A DNA stretch of 64,000 bases from Nostoc sp. MS1 (GTDB taxonomy: Bacteria; Cyanobacteriota; Cyanobacteriia; Cyanobacteriales; Nostocaceae). Every line of letters begins with the position of its first letter. The first letter of the stretch is position 1. The notes beneath the pieces are model-generated. The model ran no database searches. It saw nothing but the letters and a program-made list of their open reading frames with translations, and was not told the origin of the DNA. Below, piece after piece: positions 25,664 to 33,859 of the stretch. The stretch covers positions 248,001 through 312,000 of the forward strand of contig NZ_AP023441.1 in NCBI RefSeq assembly GCF_019976755.1. Reading direction: 5' to 3'. The translations under genes and the position numbers were made by a program.

Positions 25664-28600
25664 CTATTTAGATATTTCCAATGTTCTCGCCGCCAAATAT
25701 TGATACATTTGCCACCGCAGATTTACATCTGTTTGCGCTTCTTTCAGCAATTGTTTGGCTACCTCTGGGTTAATTTTGGTTAACATCTTGAAGCGGTTTT
25801 CCAAATACATAGACTCTTCCAGGGGAAGCCTCGGTGTACGAGAGTCAAGTTGCAAGGGATTTTTACCTTGTTTAACTAAGTCGGGATTATACCGATACAA
25901 CAACCATCTTCCAGACTCAACCGCAGCTTTTTGATTCTGCATTGCTGTACTCATGTTAATACCGTGAGCAATGCAATGGCTGTAAGCAATAATTAACGAA
26001 GGCCCAGGATAAGCTTCTGCTTCTAAAAAGGCTTTGAGGGTGTGTTCATCCCTTGCACCCATTGCCACACTAGCAACGTAAATATTACCGTAGGTCATCG
26101 CTATCAAACCCAGGTCTTTTTTCGCCGCCGCTTTACCGCCAGCCGCAAATTTAGCTACAGCGCCCTTGGGTGTGGCTTTGGACATTTGCCCGCCAGTATT
26201 GGAATATACTTCAGTATCAAGGACGAGAACATTGATGTTGCGTCCACTGGCTAGGACGTGATCTAGTCCGCCATAGCCGATATCATAAGCCCAACCGTCA
26301 CCACCAATTATCCAGACGCTCTTTTTCACTAGAGAGTCAGCCAAGCTGAGGAGTAATTCGGCTTGAGGGTTAGATATTGTATATAACTTCTGCTTGAGTA
26401 AGGAAATGCGATCGCGTTGTTCCCAAATTTCTGCTTCATCTTTCTGGGTATTATTCAGGATATCATCAACTAATTCCTGACCTACCTCAGTCGTCAGTGT
26501 TTGGAGGAGTTCGGCGGCAAATTGTGCCTGTTTATCTAAAGATATGCGGAAACCTAAACCAAATTCGGCATTATCCTCAAATAAACTATTAGACCATGCC
26601 GGGCCGCGTCCTTCGGCGTTCTTTGTCCAAGGTGTGGTGGGTAAATTTCCGCCGTAGATGGAAGAACAACCAGTGGCGTTAGCCACAATCATGCGATCGC
26701 CAAACAATTGTGTTGCTAATTTTATATAAGGTGTCTCTCCACAACCCGCACAAGCGCCAGAAAATTCAAATAACGGTTCCTGCATCTGTTGCTGATTAAT
26801 ATGTGTCAGCTTCAGTTCCCGTCTATCAGGGTTGGGAATACTCAAGAAGAAATCCCAATTTTCCCGTTCTGCTGCACGCAATGGCAACTGCGGCTGCATA
26901 TTAATCGCTTTGTTGCGCGGTTCAGATTTATTCTTTGCTGGGCAGACATCAACGCAGATACCACAACCTGTACAATCTTCTGCGGCTACCTGGATAGTGA
27001 ATTTCAACCCCTGCCAATCATGGTCTTTAGCATTGGTACTTTTAAAAGTAGCAGGTGCATTCTCTAGTTCTTGTGGTTCATAAACCTTACTACGAATCAC
27101 ACTATGAGGACACACCATCACACACTTACCACATTGAATGCAGACATCCGTATCCCAAACTGGAATTTCTTGGGCAATGTTGCGTTTCTCCCACTTCGCT
27201 GTTCCTGTGGGATATGTGCCATCGTCAGGTAATGCACTCACAGGTAACTCATCCCCAGCACGGGCGATGATTTTACTGAGGAAATCGGGGAGTGGGGAAG
27301 ATGAGGAAGTGGAGAGAGATGAGGGAGAAATTACAAACTCCTGCCTCCTAGCTTCTGCCTCTAACTGATACAAGTTATCCAAAGTGGTATCAACAGCCTT
27401 GATATTCATTTGGACGATTTGTTCGCCTTTTTTGCCGTAAGTTTTACGGATGGAGTTTTTAATCTCGGTGATGGCTTCTTCTTTCGGTAATACATTAGAT
27501 ACTGCAAAGAAACATACTTGCATCACTGTGTTAATTCGTCCAGCCATTCCTGCTTCACGGGCAACCTTATAAGCGTTAATTACATAAACTTTGAGTTGCT
27601 TTTCTTGAATTTGTGCCTGGACTGTACTTGGTAAATGTTCCCAAACCTCATCTTGCTCATAGGGACAATTTAATAACAGAGTCCCTCCTGGTTCAATATC
27701 TTTGAGAATGGGAAACTTTTCTAGAAATTCCCATTGATGACAAGCGACAAAGTTAGCTTTGTTAATTAAATAAGTAGAATGGATAGGTTGAGGCCCGAAG
27801 CGCAGGTGAGAAACCGTCACCGAACCGGATTTTTTCGAGTCGTAAACAAAGTAACCTTGAGCGTAATTATTAGTTTCCTCACCAATAATTTTGATAGAGT
27901 TTTTATTTGCTCCCACTGTGCCATCAGCACCTAAACCATAAAATATTGCTCTAACTATATTGTCTGGTTCAATGTTAAAGTTGGGGTCATAATCTAAACT
28001 CGTATGACTAACATCATCATTAATCCCAATGGTGAAATGATTTTTAGGTGTAGTAGCTGCCAAATTATCAAATACAGCCTTCACCATCCCCGGCGTAAAC
28101 TCTTTAGAAGACAAACCATAGCGACCGCCAATTACTTTTGGTAACTTCTCCTCTGCTTCAGACAAAGCCGTCACCACATCCATATACAAAGGTTTACCCG
28201 ATGCACCTGGTTCTTTTGTACGGTCTAATACGGCAATGCTACAAGTTGTTTTAGGTAAAGCTGTGATAAATCTCTGGTTATCAAATGGTCGATATAATCT
28301 TACTTTGACCACACCAACTTTTTCCCCCAAACTGTTGAGATAATCTACCGTTTCATGGACGGTTTCACAACCGGAACCCATGAGGACAATCACTCTTTCT
28401 GCTGTTGGGTCGCCATAATATTCAAATAGTTGATATTGTCGCCCTGTAATTTGGGCAAACTCATCCATAATTTTCTGTGTAATATCTGGACAAGCAAGGT
28501 AATATGGGTTAACAGTTTCCCTTGCTTGAAAGTAAACATCAGGGTTTTGTGATGTACCACGTATAACTGGTTTATCAGGCGTTAAAGCGCGGGAACGATG

Positions 28601-29209
28601 AGCAATTACTAATTCATTGGGAATAAATTTTTGTAAATTTTCTGTTGTTAATAATTCGATTGTATTAATCTCGTGGGATGTACGAAAACCATCAAAGAAA
28701 TGTAAGAAAGGTATACGTGATTTTAATGTAGTTCTTGTAGAAATGAGGGCGAAATCATGGGCTTCCTGAACTGAAGCTGCACACAACATAGCAAAGCCAG
28801 TACCACGGGTAGCCATCACATCACTGTGGTCGCCGAAAATAGATAGGGCTTGGGCGGCAAGCGATCGCGCTGCAATATGAAATACTGTAGGTGTAAGTTC
28901 CCCGGCAATTTTGTACATATTGGGGATCATGAGTAATAATCCCTGAGATGCGGTAAAGGTAGTTGTTAATGAGCCAGTTTGTAAAGCCCCGTGTACTGCA
29001 CCAGCAACGCCACCTTCACTCTGCATTTGTACCACTGTCGGTACAGTACCCCAAATATTTGATTTCCCTTCACTAGCCCAAGCATCAGCCCATTCTGCCA
29101 TCGGTGAGGAGGGAGTTATTGGATAAATGGCAATAACTTCATTAATTTGATAGACAACTTGGGCAACAGCCTCATTACCATCTATAGTTGCAAAGGTTCT
29201 GTTTTTCAT
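25664..29209 (-). CDS. nifJ: Pyruvate:ferredoxin (flavodoxin) oxidoreductase
   Basis: A 1181-residue single-chain PFOR that oxidatively decarboxylates pyruvate to acetyl-CoA and reduces ferredoxin or flavodoxin. The N-terminal pyrimidine-binding domain begins MKNRTFATIDGNEAVAQVVY with the conserved YPITPSSPMAE; the gamma domain follows at about 415-620; two 4Fe-4S motifs are at Cys690-693-696-700 and Cys746-749-752-756; the C-terminal TPP domain has ACAGCGETPY (third cluster) and GGDGWAYDIGYGGLDHVL. In heterocystous cyanobacteria nifJ can supply electrons to nitrogenase, in others it serves dark or low-oxygen metabolism. A linker at about 610-650 is encoded by repeat-like DNA. First gene of the cluster. 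Confidence 0.97.
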   Translation of the reverse strand: MKNRTFATIDGNEAVAQVVYQINEVIAIYPITPSSPMAEWADAWASEGKSNIWGTVPTVVQMQSEGGVAGAVHGALQTGSLTTTFTASQGLLLMIPNMYKIAGELTPTVFHIAARSLAAQALSIFGDHSDVMATRGTGFAMLCAASVQEAHDFALISTRTTLKSRIPFLHFFDGFRTSHEINTIELLTTENLQKFIPNELVIAHRSRALTPDKPVIRGTSQNPDVYFQARETVNPYYLACPDITQKIMDEFAQITGRQYQLFEYYGDPTAERVIVLMGSGCETVHETVDYLNSLGEKVGVVKVRLYRPFDNQRFITALPKTTCSIAVLDRTKEPGASGKPLYMDVVTALSEAEEKLPKVIGGRYGLSSKEFTPGMVKAVFDNLAATTPKNHFTIGINDDVSHTSLDYDPNFNIEPDNIVRAIFYGLGADGTVGANKNSIKIIGEETNNYAQGYFVYDSKKSGSVTVSHLRFGPQPIHSTYLINKANFVACHQWEFLEKFPILKDIEPGGTLLLNCPYEQDEVWEHLPSTVQAQIQEKQLKVYVINAYKVAREAGMAGRINTVMQVCFFAVSNVLPKEEAITEIKNSIRKTYGKKGEQIVQMNIKAVDTTLDNLYQLEAEARRQEFVISPSSLSTSSSSPLPDFLSKIIARAGDELPVSALPDDGTYPTGTAKWEKRNIAQEIPVWDTDVCIQCGKCVMVCPHSVIRSKVYEPQELENAPATFKSTNAKDHDWQGLKFTIQVAAEDCTGCGICVDVCPAKNKSEPRNKAINMQPQLPLRAAERENWDFFLSIPNPDRRELKLTHINQQQMQEPLFEFSGACAGCGETPYIKLATQLFGDRMIVANATGCSSIYGGNLPTTPWTKNAEGRGPAWSNSLFEDNAEFGLGFRISLDKQAQFAAELLQTLTTEVGQELVDDILNNTQKDEAEIWEQRDRISLLKQKLYTISNPQAELLLSLADSLVKKSVWIIGGDGWAYDIGYGGLDHVLASGRNINVLVLDTEVYSNTGGQMSKATPKGAVAKFAAGGKAAAKKDLGLIAMTYGNIYVASVAMGARDEHTLKAFLEAEAYPGPSLIIAYSHCIAHGINMSTAMQNQKAAVESGRWLLYRYNPDLVKQGKNPLQLDSRTPRLPLEESMYLENRFKMLTKINPEVAKQLLKEAQTDVNLRWQMYQYLAARTLEISK
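27286..27363. repeat. Heptamer-like low-complexity DNA captured in the nifJ linker
   Basis: Purine-rich GGGGAAGATGAGGAAGTGGA followed by CTCCTGCCTCCTAGCTTCTG resembles the GGCAGGA and CTCATCTCCC tandem repeats seen in spacers of this window (for example 55620-55655 and 31130-31160). Read in the nifJ frame it encodes an EAEARRQEF / SPSSLSTSSSSP linker between the gamma domain and the ferredoxin-like domain. Confidence 0.5.
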
Positions 29210-29749
29210 CTTCAGGGCCTGTGAAAGTTGAGAAATCGGTCATCCAAGAGTAGTTTCTATCCTGAAGTTAAGCCTAAAACTTGAGGAACTTGTGAAGGCG
29301 ATCGCGTCGTTTTCCCCAGCACAGAAGTAACTTATGTATACCCAAGTAATAAATATCGACTTCAAACCCTGATTTTTACTAATGATGTGAACATTGTAAA
29401 AAGTTAGACTAAGCACCCTATGCAGCCAAGAAACAGGGGGAGAATCGGACTGTGGTAAAGAAATATAACTACTGAGTTACCTACAGCTAAATAATTTTTG
29501 CCAAATTAAATTCAGTTCCTCACAACTTCCTCAAATTTCCACCATAAATTATTACTGTAGACAAGCCAATATCAATTCCGGCTAATTACTTACGATATGG
29601 TTACTTTGGTCGGTAATAGGTAATGGGAGAAAACAATTACCCATTACCAAACCCCACTATATGATAAGTGTTTAAGCGGATATGAAATTAATTTGGTATT
29701 TGATAGCGGTTACACAGATTTATTTTAATTTCTCACAAAAAATAAATTA
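29210..29749. other. Upstream region of nifJ with a hairpin
   Basis: The region between nifJ (minus) and the next plus-strand features must hold the nifJ promoter. It contains a perfect nine-base stem GGTAATGGG/CCCATTACC at 29619-29648 with a 12-base loop. I cannot place an NtcA or Fnr site with confidence. The rest to 30091 is AT-rich. Confidence 0.45.
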
Positions 29750-29971
29750 ATGAAACAGTTTCTTTTGCTTTGTCAGTTTTTAAATCAACCTTTATGGGCA
29801 TCTACAACAGTTTTAAACCCGATTAGATTTTTTCATAATTACCAAATCCGTCAAAAACTGGAAAAATGCTGGGCTTATGATTCTGTAGCACTATTAGAGA
29901 AATGCTGGCTTCTTGATAAAAACTATCCAGACCCAAATACTTTTCATCACAGGAAACCGGGGAATTTGTAA
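29750..29971 (+). CDS. Possible small protein, uncertain
   Basis: A 73-residue frame opened by ATG, with a hydrophobic start and an internal duplication (LEKCWAYD and LEKCWLLDK around 37-57). No strong ribosome site precedes it and no family is recognised. The duplicated Cys-Trp motif makes it somewhat more interesting than random, but it may be non-coding. Confidence 0.3.
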   Translation: MKQFLLLCQFLNQPLWASTTVLNPIRFFHNYQIRQKLEKCWAYDSVALLEKCWLLDKNYPDPNTFHHRKPGNL

Positions 29972-30091
29972 GGTAGTATTGCCTACCAAATCTGAAAACT
30001 ATGTAGTATTTCTCTTAAGCACTAATTCGCTGGTGAATAATATTTGAGTTGTCTGTAAAGTTAATAACTCACTATTAATAAGGTGATGACA

Positions 30092-30478
30092 ATGGATACT
30101 GTCAGAAAAATTAATCATGAGTTAGCGATCGCAGGACAAATTACTCCAGACCAGATCCAACAAATCACTGAAGATGGTTATAAATCAGTGCTGAACCTGC
30201 GATCGCCTGAAGAAGAAGAACTGTTGGATAATGAAAAATCTAAGCTAGAGTTTCTAGGCTTACGCTATATTAATTTACCTATAAAATTTGAGGAAATTAA
30301 TCATCAAACCACACTACAAGTTTTACAAGTAATTAACGAACTGCCTAAACCTATTCTCATTCATTGCGATAACTCGATCCGTTCATCAGTTATCGCACTT
30401 TTATATATCGCTACTAAACAAGGTATTACTTTTGAGAAAGCTTTAGAATTAAGTAATAACTTAGGTTTATTGTCATAA
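30092..30478 (+). CDS. DUF442-like / protein-tyrosine-phosphatase-like small protein
   Basis: A 128-residue protein resembling the beta-lactamase-hydrolase-like (DUF442) phosphatase fold: early INHELAIAGQITPDQIQQI, then GYKSVLNLRSPEEE, and the active-site-like ILIHCDNSIRS, with Cys and Arg in the C-x4-R spacing of that family but without the usual Gly. Phosphatase activity is therefore uncertain. AAGG eight bases before the ATG at 30092 favours this start over two start codons six and nine bases earlier. It converges with the Gld-like module. Confidence 0.68.
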   Translation: MDTVRKINHELAIAGQITPDQIQQITEDGYKSVLNLRSPEEEELLDNEKSKLEFLGLRYINLPIKFEEINHQTTLQVLQVINELPKPILIHCDNSIRSSVIALLYIATKQGITFEKALELSNNLGLLS

Positions 30479-30492
30479 ATATTCATATTAAT

Positions 30493-31068
30493 TTAAGGTA
30501 AATTAGGTGTAGATAGAGGTTGTTTCCACTCTGATAATTCTCGATTTACAGCGTTTTGAAAATCTGGAGATACCAGAAGTACATTTACATTACCGTTTGG
30601 TTGAGTATTCGGGTCAGCTTGAGCATAAACAAACTGATTATTAAAATCAGGCTTACCTAAAATCAACTGATGGGTTTTTTTATTTTTTAAGTTAATGCTA
30701 ATATTTGCTTGGGGTTGGTCTAAACCAAATTCTGCTATTTGATTTGTTGGGGTTGTGAGAGTGCGATCGCTTTTCCCCTTCACCAATAAATCCATTAAAT
30801 AACTAACTATAGCGTCGTTTGCAGGTTCTGACACAGGCGACTTGAGTAACCACTTAGGGTTATCAGCTTGGGTGTTTCGTTCCAAACTCACCGTCAACTT
30901 TGCAGTTTTGACAGTGATAGCCTGCACATCATCTTGTGTAAAAGAGAAGATTTGTTGCTGATTTTCCCTAGCCTCTTCTCTTTGTGTCGCACCGCGAATC
31001 TCATGGAAATAAACAAACCCACCCAACCCCAGTGCTAACAGTAGCAAAATTAAAGTTTTTTTAGTCAT
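30493..31068 (-). CDS. DUF4340-type protein of a Gld-like ABC module
   Basis: A 191-residue protein with an N-terminal membrane anchor (MTKKTLILLLLALGLGGFVYF) and an extracytoplasmic domain of the DUF4340 type: FTQDDVQAITVKTAKLTVSLER, then WLLKSPVSEPANDAIVSYLMDLL and EFGLDQPQANISI with LGKPDF. Such proteins commonly accompany GldG-like subunits and ABC-2 exporters. It is the last of four co-directional genes (ATPase, permease, GldG-like, this one), separated from the previous gene by 96 bases with heptamer repeats. No enzymatic residues seen. Confidence 0.8.
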   Translation of the reverse strand: MTKKTLILLLLALGLGGFVYFHEIRGATQREEARENQQQIFSFTQDDVQAITVKTAKLTVSLERNTQADNPKWLLKSPVSEPANDAIVSYLMDLLVKGKSDRTLTTPTNQIAEFGLDQPQANISINLKNKKTHQLILGKPDFNNQFVYAQADPNTQPNGNVNVLLVSPDFQNAVNRELSEWKQPLSTPNLP

Positions 31069-31070
31069 TG

Positions 31071-31106
31071 GTCAATAGTCTATAGTCCATAGTCCATAGT
31101 CCACAG
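31071..31106. repeat. TAGTCCA-type heptamer repeat
   Basis: About five degenerate heptamers (AGTCTAT, AGTCCAT, AGTCCAT, AGTCCAC) in the gap between two genes of the Gld-like operon. Such short tandem repeats are known in heterocystous cyanobacteria. Confidence 0.7.
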
Positions 31107-31164
31107 AAAGGGTAAAGGATTTAATTTTCCTCTTTCTCCCCCATCTCCCTCATCTCCTCTTCTC

Positions 31165-32979
31165 TCACCTCCGCTTCCACCAAATAGCGGCTGCGACGAC
31201 TAAACCCAGCAGAGGTAAAGCAAACAGCGAGGATAATGTTAGAAGAGTGGCTTGTGAGGTAGATAGATTTAATCGTCTGTTTTTTGGTTCTTTAGGACGA
31301 ATTGAGAGGGGTTGTTGATCCTGCTGACTTAGCCAAGTGATTGAGTTAAGAAAGACATCCCCGTTTAATTGTTGTTGAAATATATTGTTAGTGACAAAAT
31401 CTGAGTTTCCTATCACTACTAAACGTGATTCGGTGGCTATTTTTGTGGGTTTGGGTTCAGTTGGGGGAGTTACCGTAGCACTGGGAGTAGGTGGTGTTGT
31501 TAGTGATGCGGTGGGTGTAGGGCTAGTTGGTGTTGTCGGTGATGTTGTGGGTGTAGGACTAGCTGGTGTTGTTGGTGATGCTGTGGGTATAGCTGGTCTA
31601 GTTTCACCTCTAGTTATTGGTGATGGTGTGGGTGAAGCAGTGGGACTAGCTTGACTTTGGGTGGTTGGCGATGGGGTGGGTGAAGCTTGAGGAGTTGTGG
31701 TAGATGGGGCTGGTAGCTTTCTAGTTAAAGCTACACCCAAGGTTAAAGGCCCTTTCAGGTCTTTGTCGGCGTTAAATTGCAAATTTTCGTCTTTTAGGTC
31801 GCTTTCCGCCCAACTATCGGGGTAGGGTTTGGTTTTTAGTAGGGGAGTAGACTCTACGCCAGCTACCGGGGTAATTTCTAGAGGTCTAGCTAATTGATAA
31901 AAGGAAATACCCTTACCAAACTCTTTTGTAATGGGATGTTGTCCGTAATCTGTCACTATAGGTGTAGCCGGGCCGAGTTGTGCGCCGGTTCCAGAGACAT
32001 CAACAGCTAAACGATCATCTAAGCGCACTCCCCATTCTTGCAATAGGCTGTTGAGGTTGGGGTTAGTGCTGGGGTCAATCATGAGTAGGGCGTTACCACC
32101 ACGATTGAGATATTCTTGTAATGCTTTGACTTCATTATCAAATAATCCGCGTTTCGGGCCAGCGACAATCACAACATCAGCATCATCAGGCACTTTGGGA
32201 TTTTCTACTAAGTTTAAAGGTGAGGAATTATAATTTTTATCGGTTAATGCTTGGACTGCTTGGGAAATTGCACCTTCACCTTCAGTAATAGGGTGTTCGC
32301 CGTGACCCTGGAGGAAGTAGACTTTGGCAGTGCGATCGCTAATAATTTGTTGTAAGCCATTGGTTATTCTAATTTCTGATAAACGTTCATTAACATTTAG
32401 TGTTTGTACTAATCGCCGTTTATTACCAGATTCTAGATAAACATCACCATAATTTTTTACACCAAATCTTTCTGCTAACCCTGGTTTATTTTGTGGGTTA
32501 ACGAACTCAAACTGAAAGTTATTACCTTTGCGGCGATAGTTTTCTAATAGTTGTTGGTCTTGGGGATTTTGTGTAATGTCAAACACCCAAACTTTCACAG
32601 GTTGTTTGAGATTTTGTACCAATTGTTGTGATTGTGGCGAAAGGGTAAATAACTGACCCTCTGTTAAATCTGCGCGTAATTGGTAACGACTTCCTAAAAA
32701 GTTTATCAGTCCTAAAATCACCAAAACTGCCACAGTCGCCACTAAAGCGTTAGTACCAGCTTGGGTAGAACGCCGATTCCACCATTGACTACGCTGGCTT
32801 TGCCATACTAACCACAACCCAATAATCACAATTCCTACAATCAGTAATCCTAGAGTTAGCGTTCCCCAAGTTTCAGAAACTAACCCCGATGTTAAACCCG
32901 CGACAATCAAAAAAGGGCCTAACCAAAATAAATATTGCCAAAGTTTGTTTTGTTGAATGGTTTTCATATTTAGAATCAA
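31165..32979 (-). CDS. GldG-like ABC-2 auxiliary membrane protein with Thr/Pro/Ser-rich linker
   Basis: A 604-residue protein. Three N-terminal hydrophobic segments (about 15-60 and 80-100) precede a large extracytoplasmic domain of the ABC_transp_aux/DUF4350 type (LTEGQLFTLSPQSQQLVQNL at about 105-124, VYFLQGHGEHP, and a glutamine-amidotransferase-like fold without obvious catalytic Cys). Residues about 425-515 are low-complexity Thr-Pro-Ser-Ala repeats, then a folded segment (ESRLVVIGNSDFVTNN) and a C-terminal membrane helix. In Bacteroidetes GldG acts with GldA and GldF in an ABC system linked to gliding; here the function is unknown, although Nostoc hormogonia glide. Confidence 0.85.
   Translation of the reverse strand: MILNMKTIQQNKLWQYLFWLGPFLIVAGLTSGLVSETWGTLTLGLLIVGIVIIGLWLVWQSQRSQWWNRRSTQAGTNALVATVAVLVILGLINFLGSRYQLRADLTEGQLFTLSPQSQQLVQNLKQPVKVWVFDITQNPQDQQLLENYRRKGNNFQFEFVNPQNKPGLAERFGVKNYGDVYLESGNKRRLVQTLNVNERLSEIRITNGLQQIISDRTAKVYFLQGHGEHPITEGEGAISQAVQALTDKNYNSSPLNLVENPKVPDDADVVIVAGPKRGLFDNEVKALQEYLNRGGNALLMIDPSTNPNLNSLLQEWGVRLDDRLAVDVSGTGAQLGPATPIVTDYGQHPITKEFGKGISFYQLARPLEITPVAGVESTPLLKTKPYPDSWAESDLKDENLQFNADKDLKGPLTLGVALTRKLPAPSTTTPQASPTPSPTTQSQASPTASPTPSPITRGETRPAIPTASPTTPASPTPTTSPTTPTSPTPTASLTTPPTPSATVTPPTEPKPTKIATESRLVVIGNSDFVTNNIFQQQLNGDVFLNSITWLSQQDQQPLSIRPKEPKNRRLNLSTSQATLLTLSSLFALPLLGLVVAAAIWWKRR
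31448..31700. repeat. Tandem repeat encoding the (T/S/A)PT linker of the GldG-like protein
   Basis: Repeated GGTGTTGTTGGTGATG and GGGGTGGGTG units on the plus strand encode recurrent SPTPTASPTTP-type segments on the minus strand. The near-identity of units implies recent expansion or contraction; length is likely variable between strains. Confidence 0.7.
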
Positions 32980-33050
32980 TAGTCAACGGTCAACAGTCAA
33001 CAGTCAACAGTCACCAATCTTTGGACTATTGACTATGGACTATTGACTAA
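32977..33050. repeat. GTCAACA / GACTATG heptamer repeats, inverted pair
   Basis: Four GTCAACA units (32977-33014) are followed by an opposed array of GACTATT/GACTATG units (33021-33049). They fill the gap in the Gld-like operon and include the TAG stop codon of the permease gene. The two arrays are partly complementary and could fold in the transcript. Confidence 0.7.
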
Positions 33051-33859
33051 TTACGCTGAAATCTGAGTGCATCAATTGATTGGGCGGTGAGGAAGATACC
33101 TAAAAATATGTAACTGGCAAATAATATTAAGGCGCTGGTATCGAAGATGCCTTGAATGAATGTATTGTAATGTTGGAGTAGGGACAAATGCCCAAGGGCA
33201 TTACCTATGGGGCCGCCGATACTTTTAGCAATTACATCAACAAATAACAGTAATAAAATTAAAGCAAATGTGAGAACGGCAGATAAGATGGTGCTGTCTG
33301 TGAGGGAAGAAATAAACATTCCCAAAGATAAAATTGATGCCGCTAGTAGGATTAATCCTACGTGACCAAGTATGGGTATTGTAGCTGGCATTGGTGGGTT
33401 GGAACTACTAATAGCGATCGCTTCAAATAAAAGCAATGGTAAAACTAGAGTAATAAAAAATGTCAGCACTCCTAATAATTTACCCACAGCTACAGCCCAA
33501 TTGGTGACGGGTGAGGTGGCTAAAAGTTCCAATGTGCCGCGCTTGCGTTCTTCGGCGTATAACCCCATCGATAAAACTGGCAGGATAAATAATAGTAGCC
33601 AGCCCATCCGGTCTAAAAATGCTTGGATAAATTCAGCCGGGACATCAATTGGTGGAACTGGGACTCCTAGTTGTTGTCCTTGTACATCTAAAGAGGCTAC
33701 GTATACTAAAATGCCATTTGGCCCTAGTAGAATCATCACCAAAAATAACCCACCGATGAACCAAAATACAGAGGCGATCGCATAAGCTAAAGGTGAGACA
33801 AAATAACTCTGTAACTCTCGGCGATAAATGGCAATAATATTACTCAGCACTATACCCAT
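33047..33859 (-). CDS. ABC-2 type permease (GldF-like)
   Basis: A 270-residue protein with six predicted membrane helices (about 18-40, 90-115, 125-155, 160-190, 195-215, 240-262). The block ERKRGTLELLATSPVTNWAV after helix 2 is the characteristic cytoplasmic ABC-2 coupling segment. It starts exactly where the stop codon of the ATPase gene ends, so the two are one transcription and translation unit. Likely exports an unknown substrate with the ATPase. The stop codon lies in a heptamer repeat. Confidence 0.9.
   Translation of the reverse strand: MGIVLSNIIAIYRRELQSYFVSPLAYAIASVFWFIGGLFLVMILLGPNGILVYVASLDVQGQQLGVPVPPIDVPAEFIQAFLDRMGWLLLFILPVLSMGLYAEERKRGTLELLATSPVTNWAVAVGKLLGVLTFFITLVLPLLLFEAIAISSSNPPMPATIPILGHVGLILLAASILSLGMFISSLTDSTILSAVLTFALILLLLFVDVIAKSIGGPIGNALGHLSLLQHYNTFIQGIFDTSALILFASYIFLGIFLTAQSIDALRFQRN

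Noticed and set aside
29210..29749. NtcA or Fnr-type site upstream of nifJ
   Set aside because: No GTA-N8-TAC with a properly spaced -10 could be identified with confidence by eye.
32977..33050. CRISPR-like array of short repeats
   Set aside because: Units are contiguous heptamers with no spacers; these are short tandem repeats. No CRISPR array or cas gene is in the window.
33372..33785. 137-codon open frame antisense to the GldF-like permease
   Set aside because: Shadow of membrane-helix codons; no start site and no recognisable motif.
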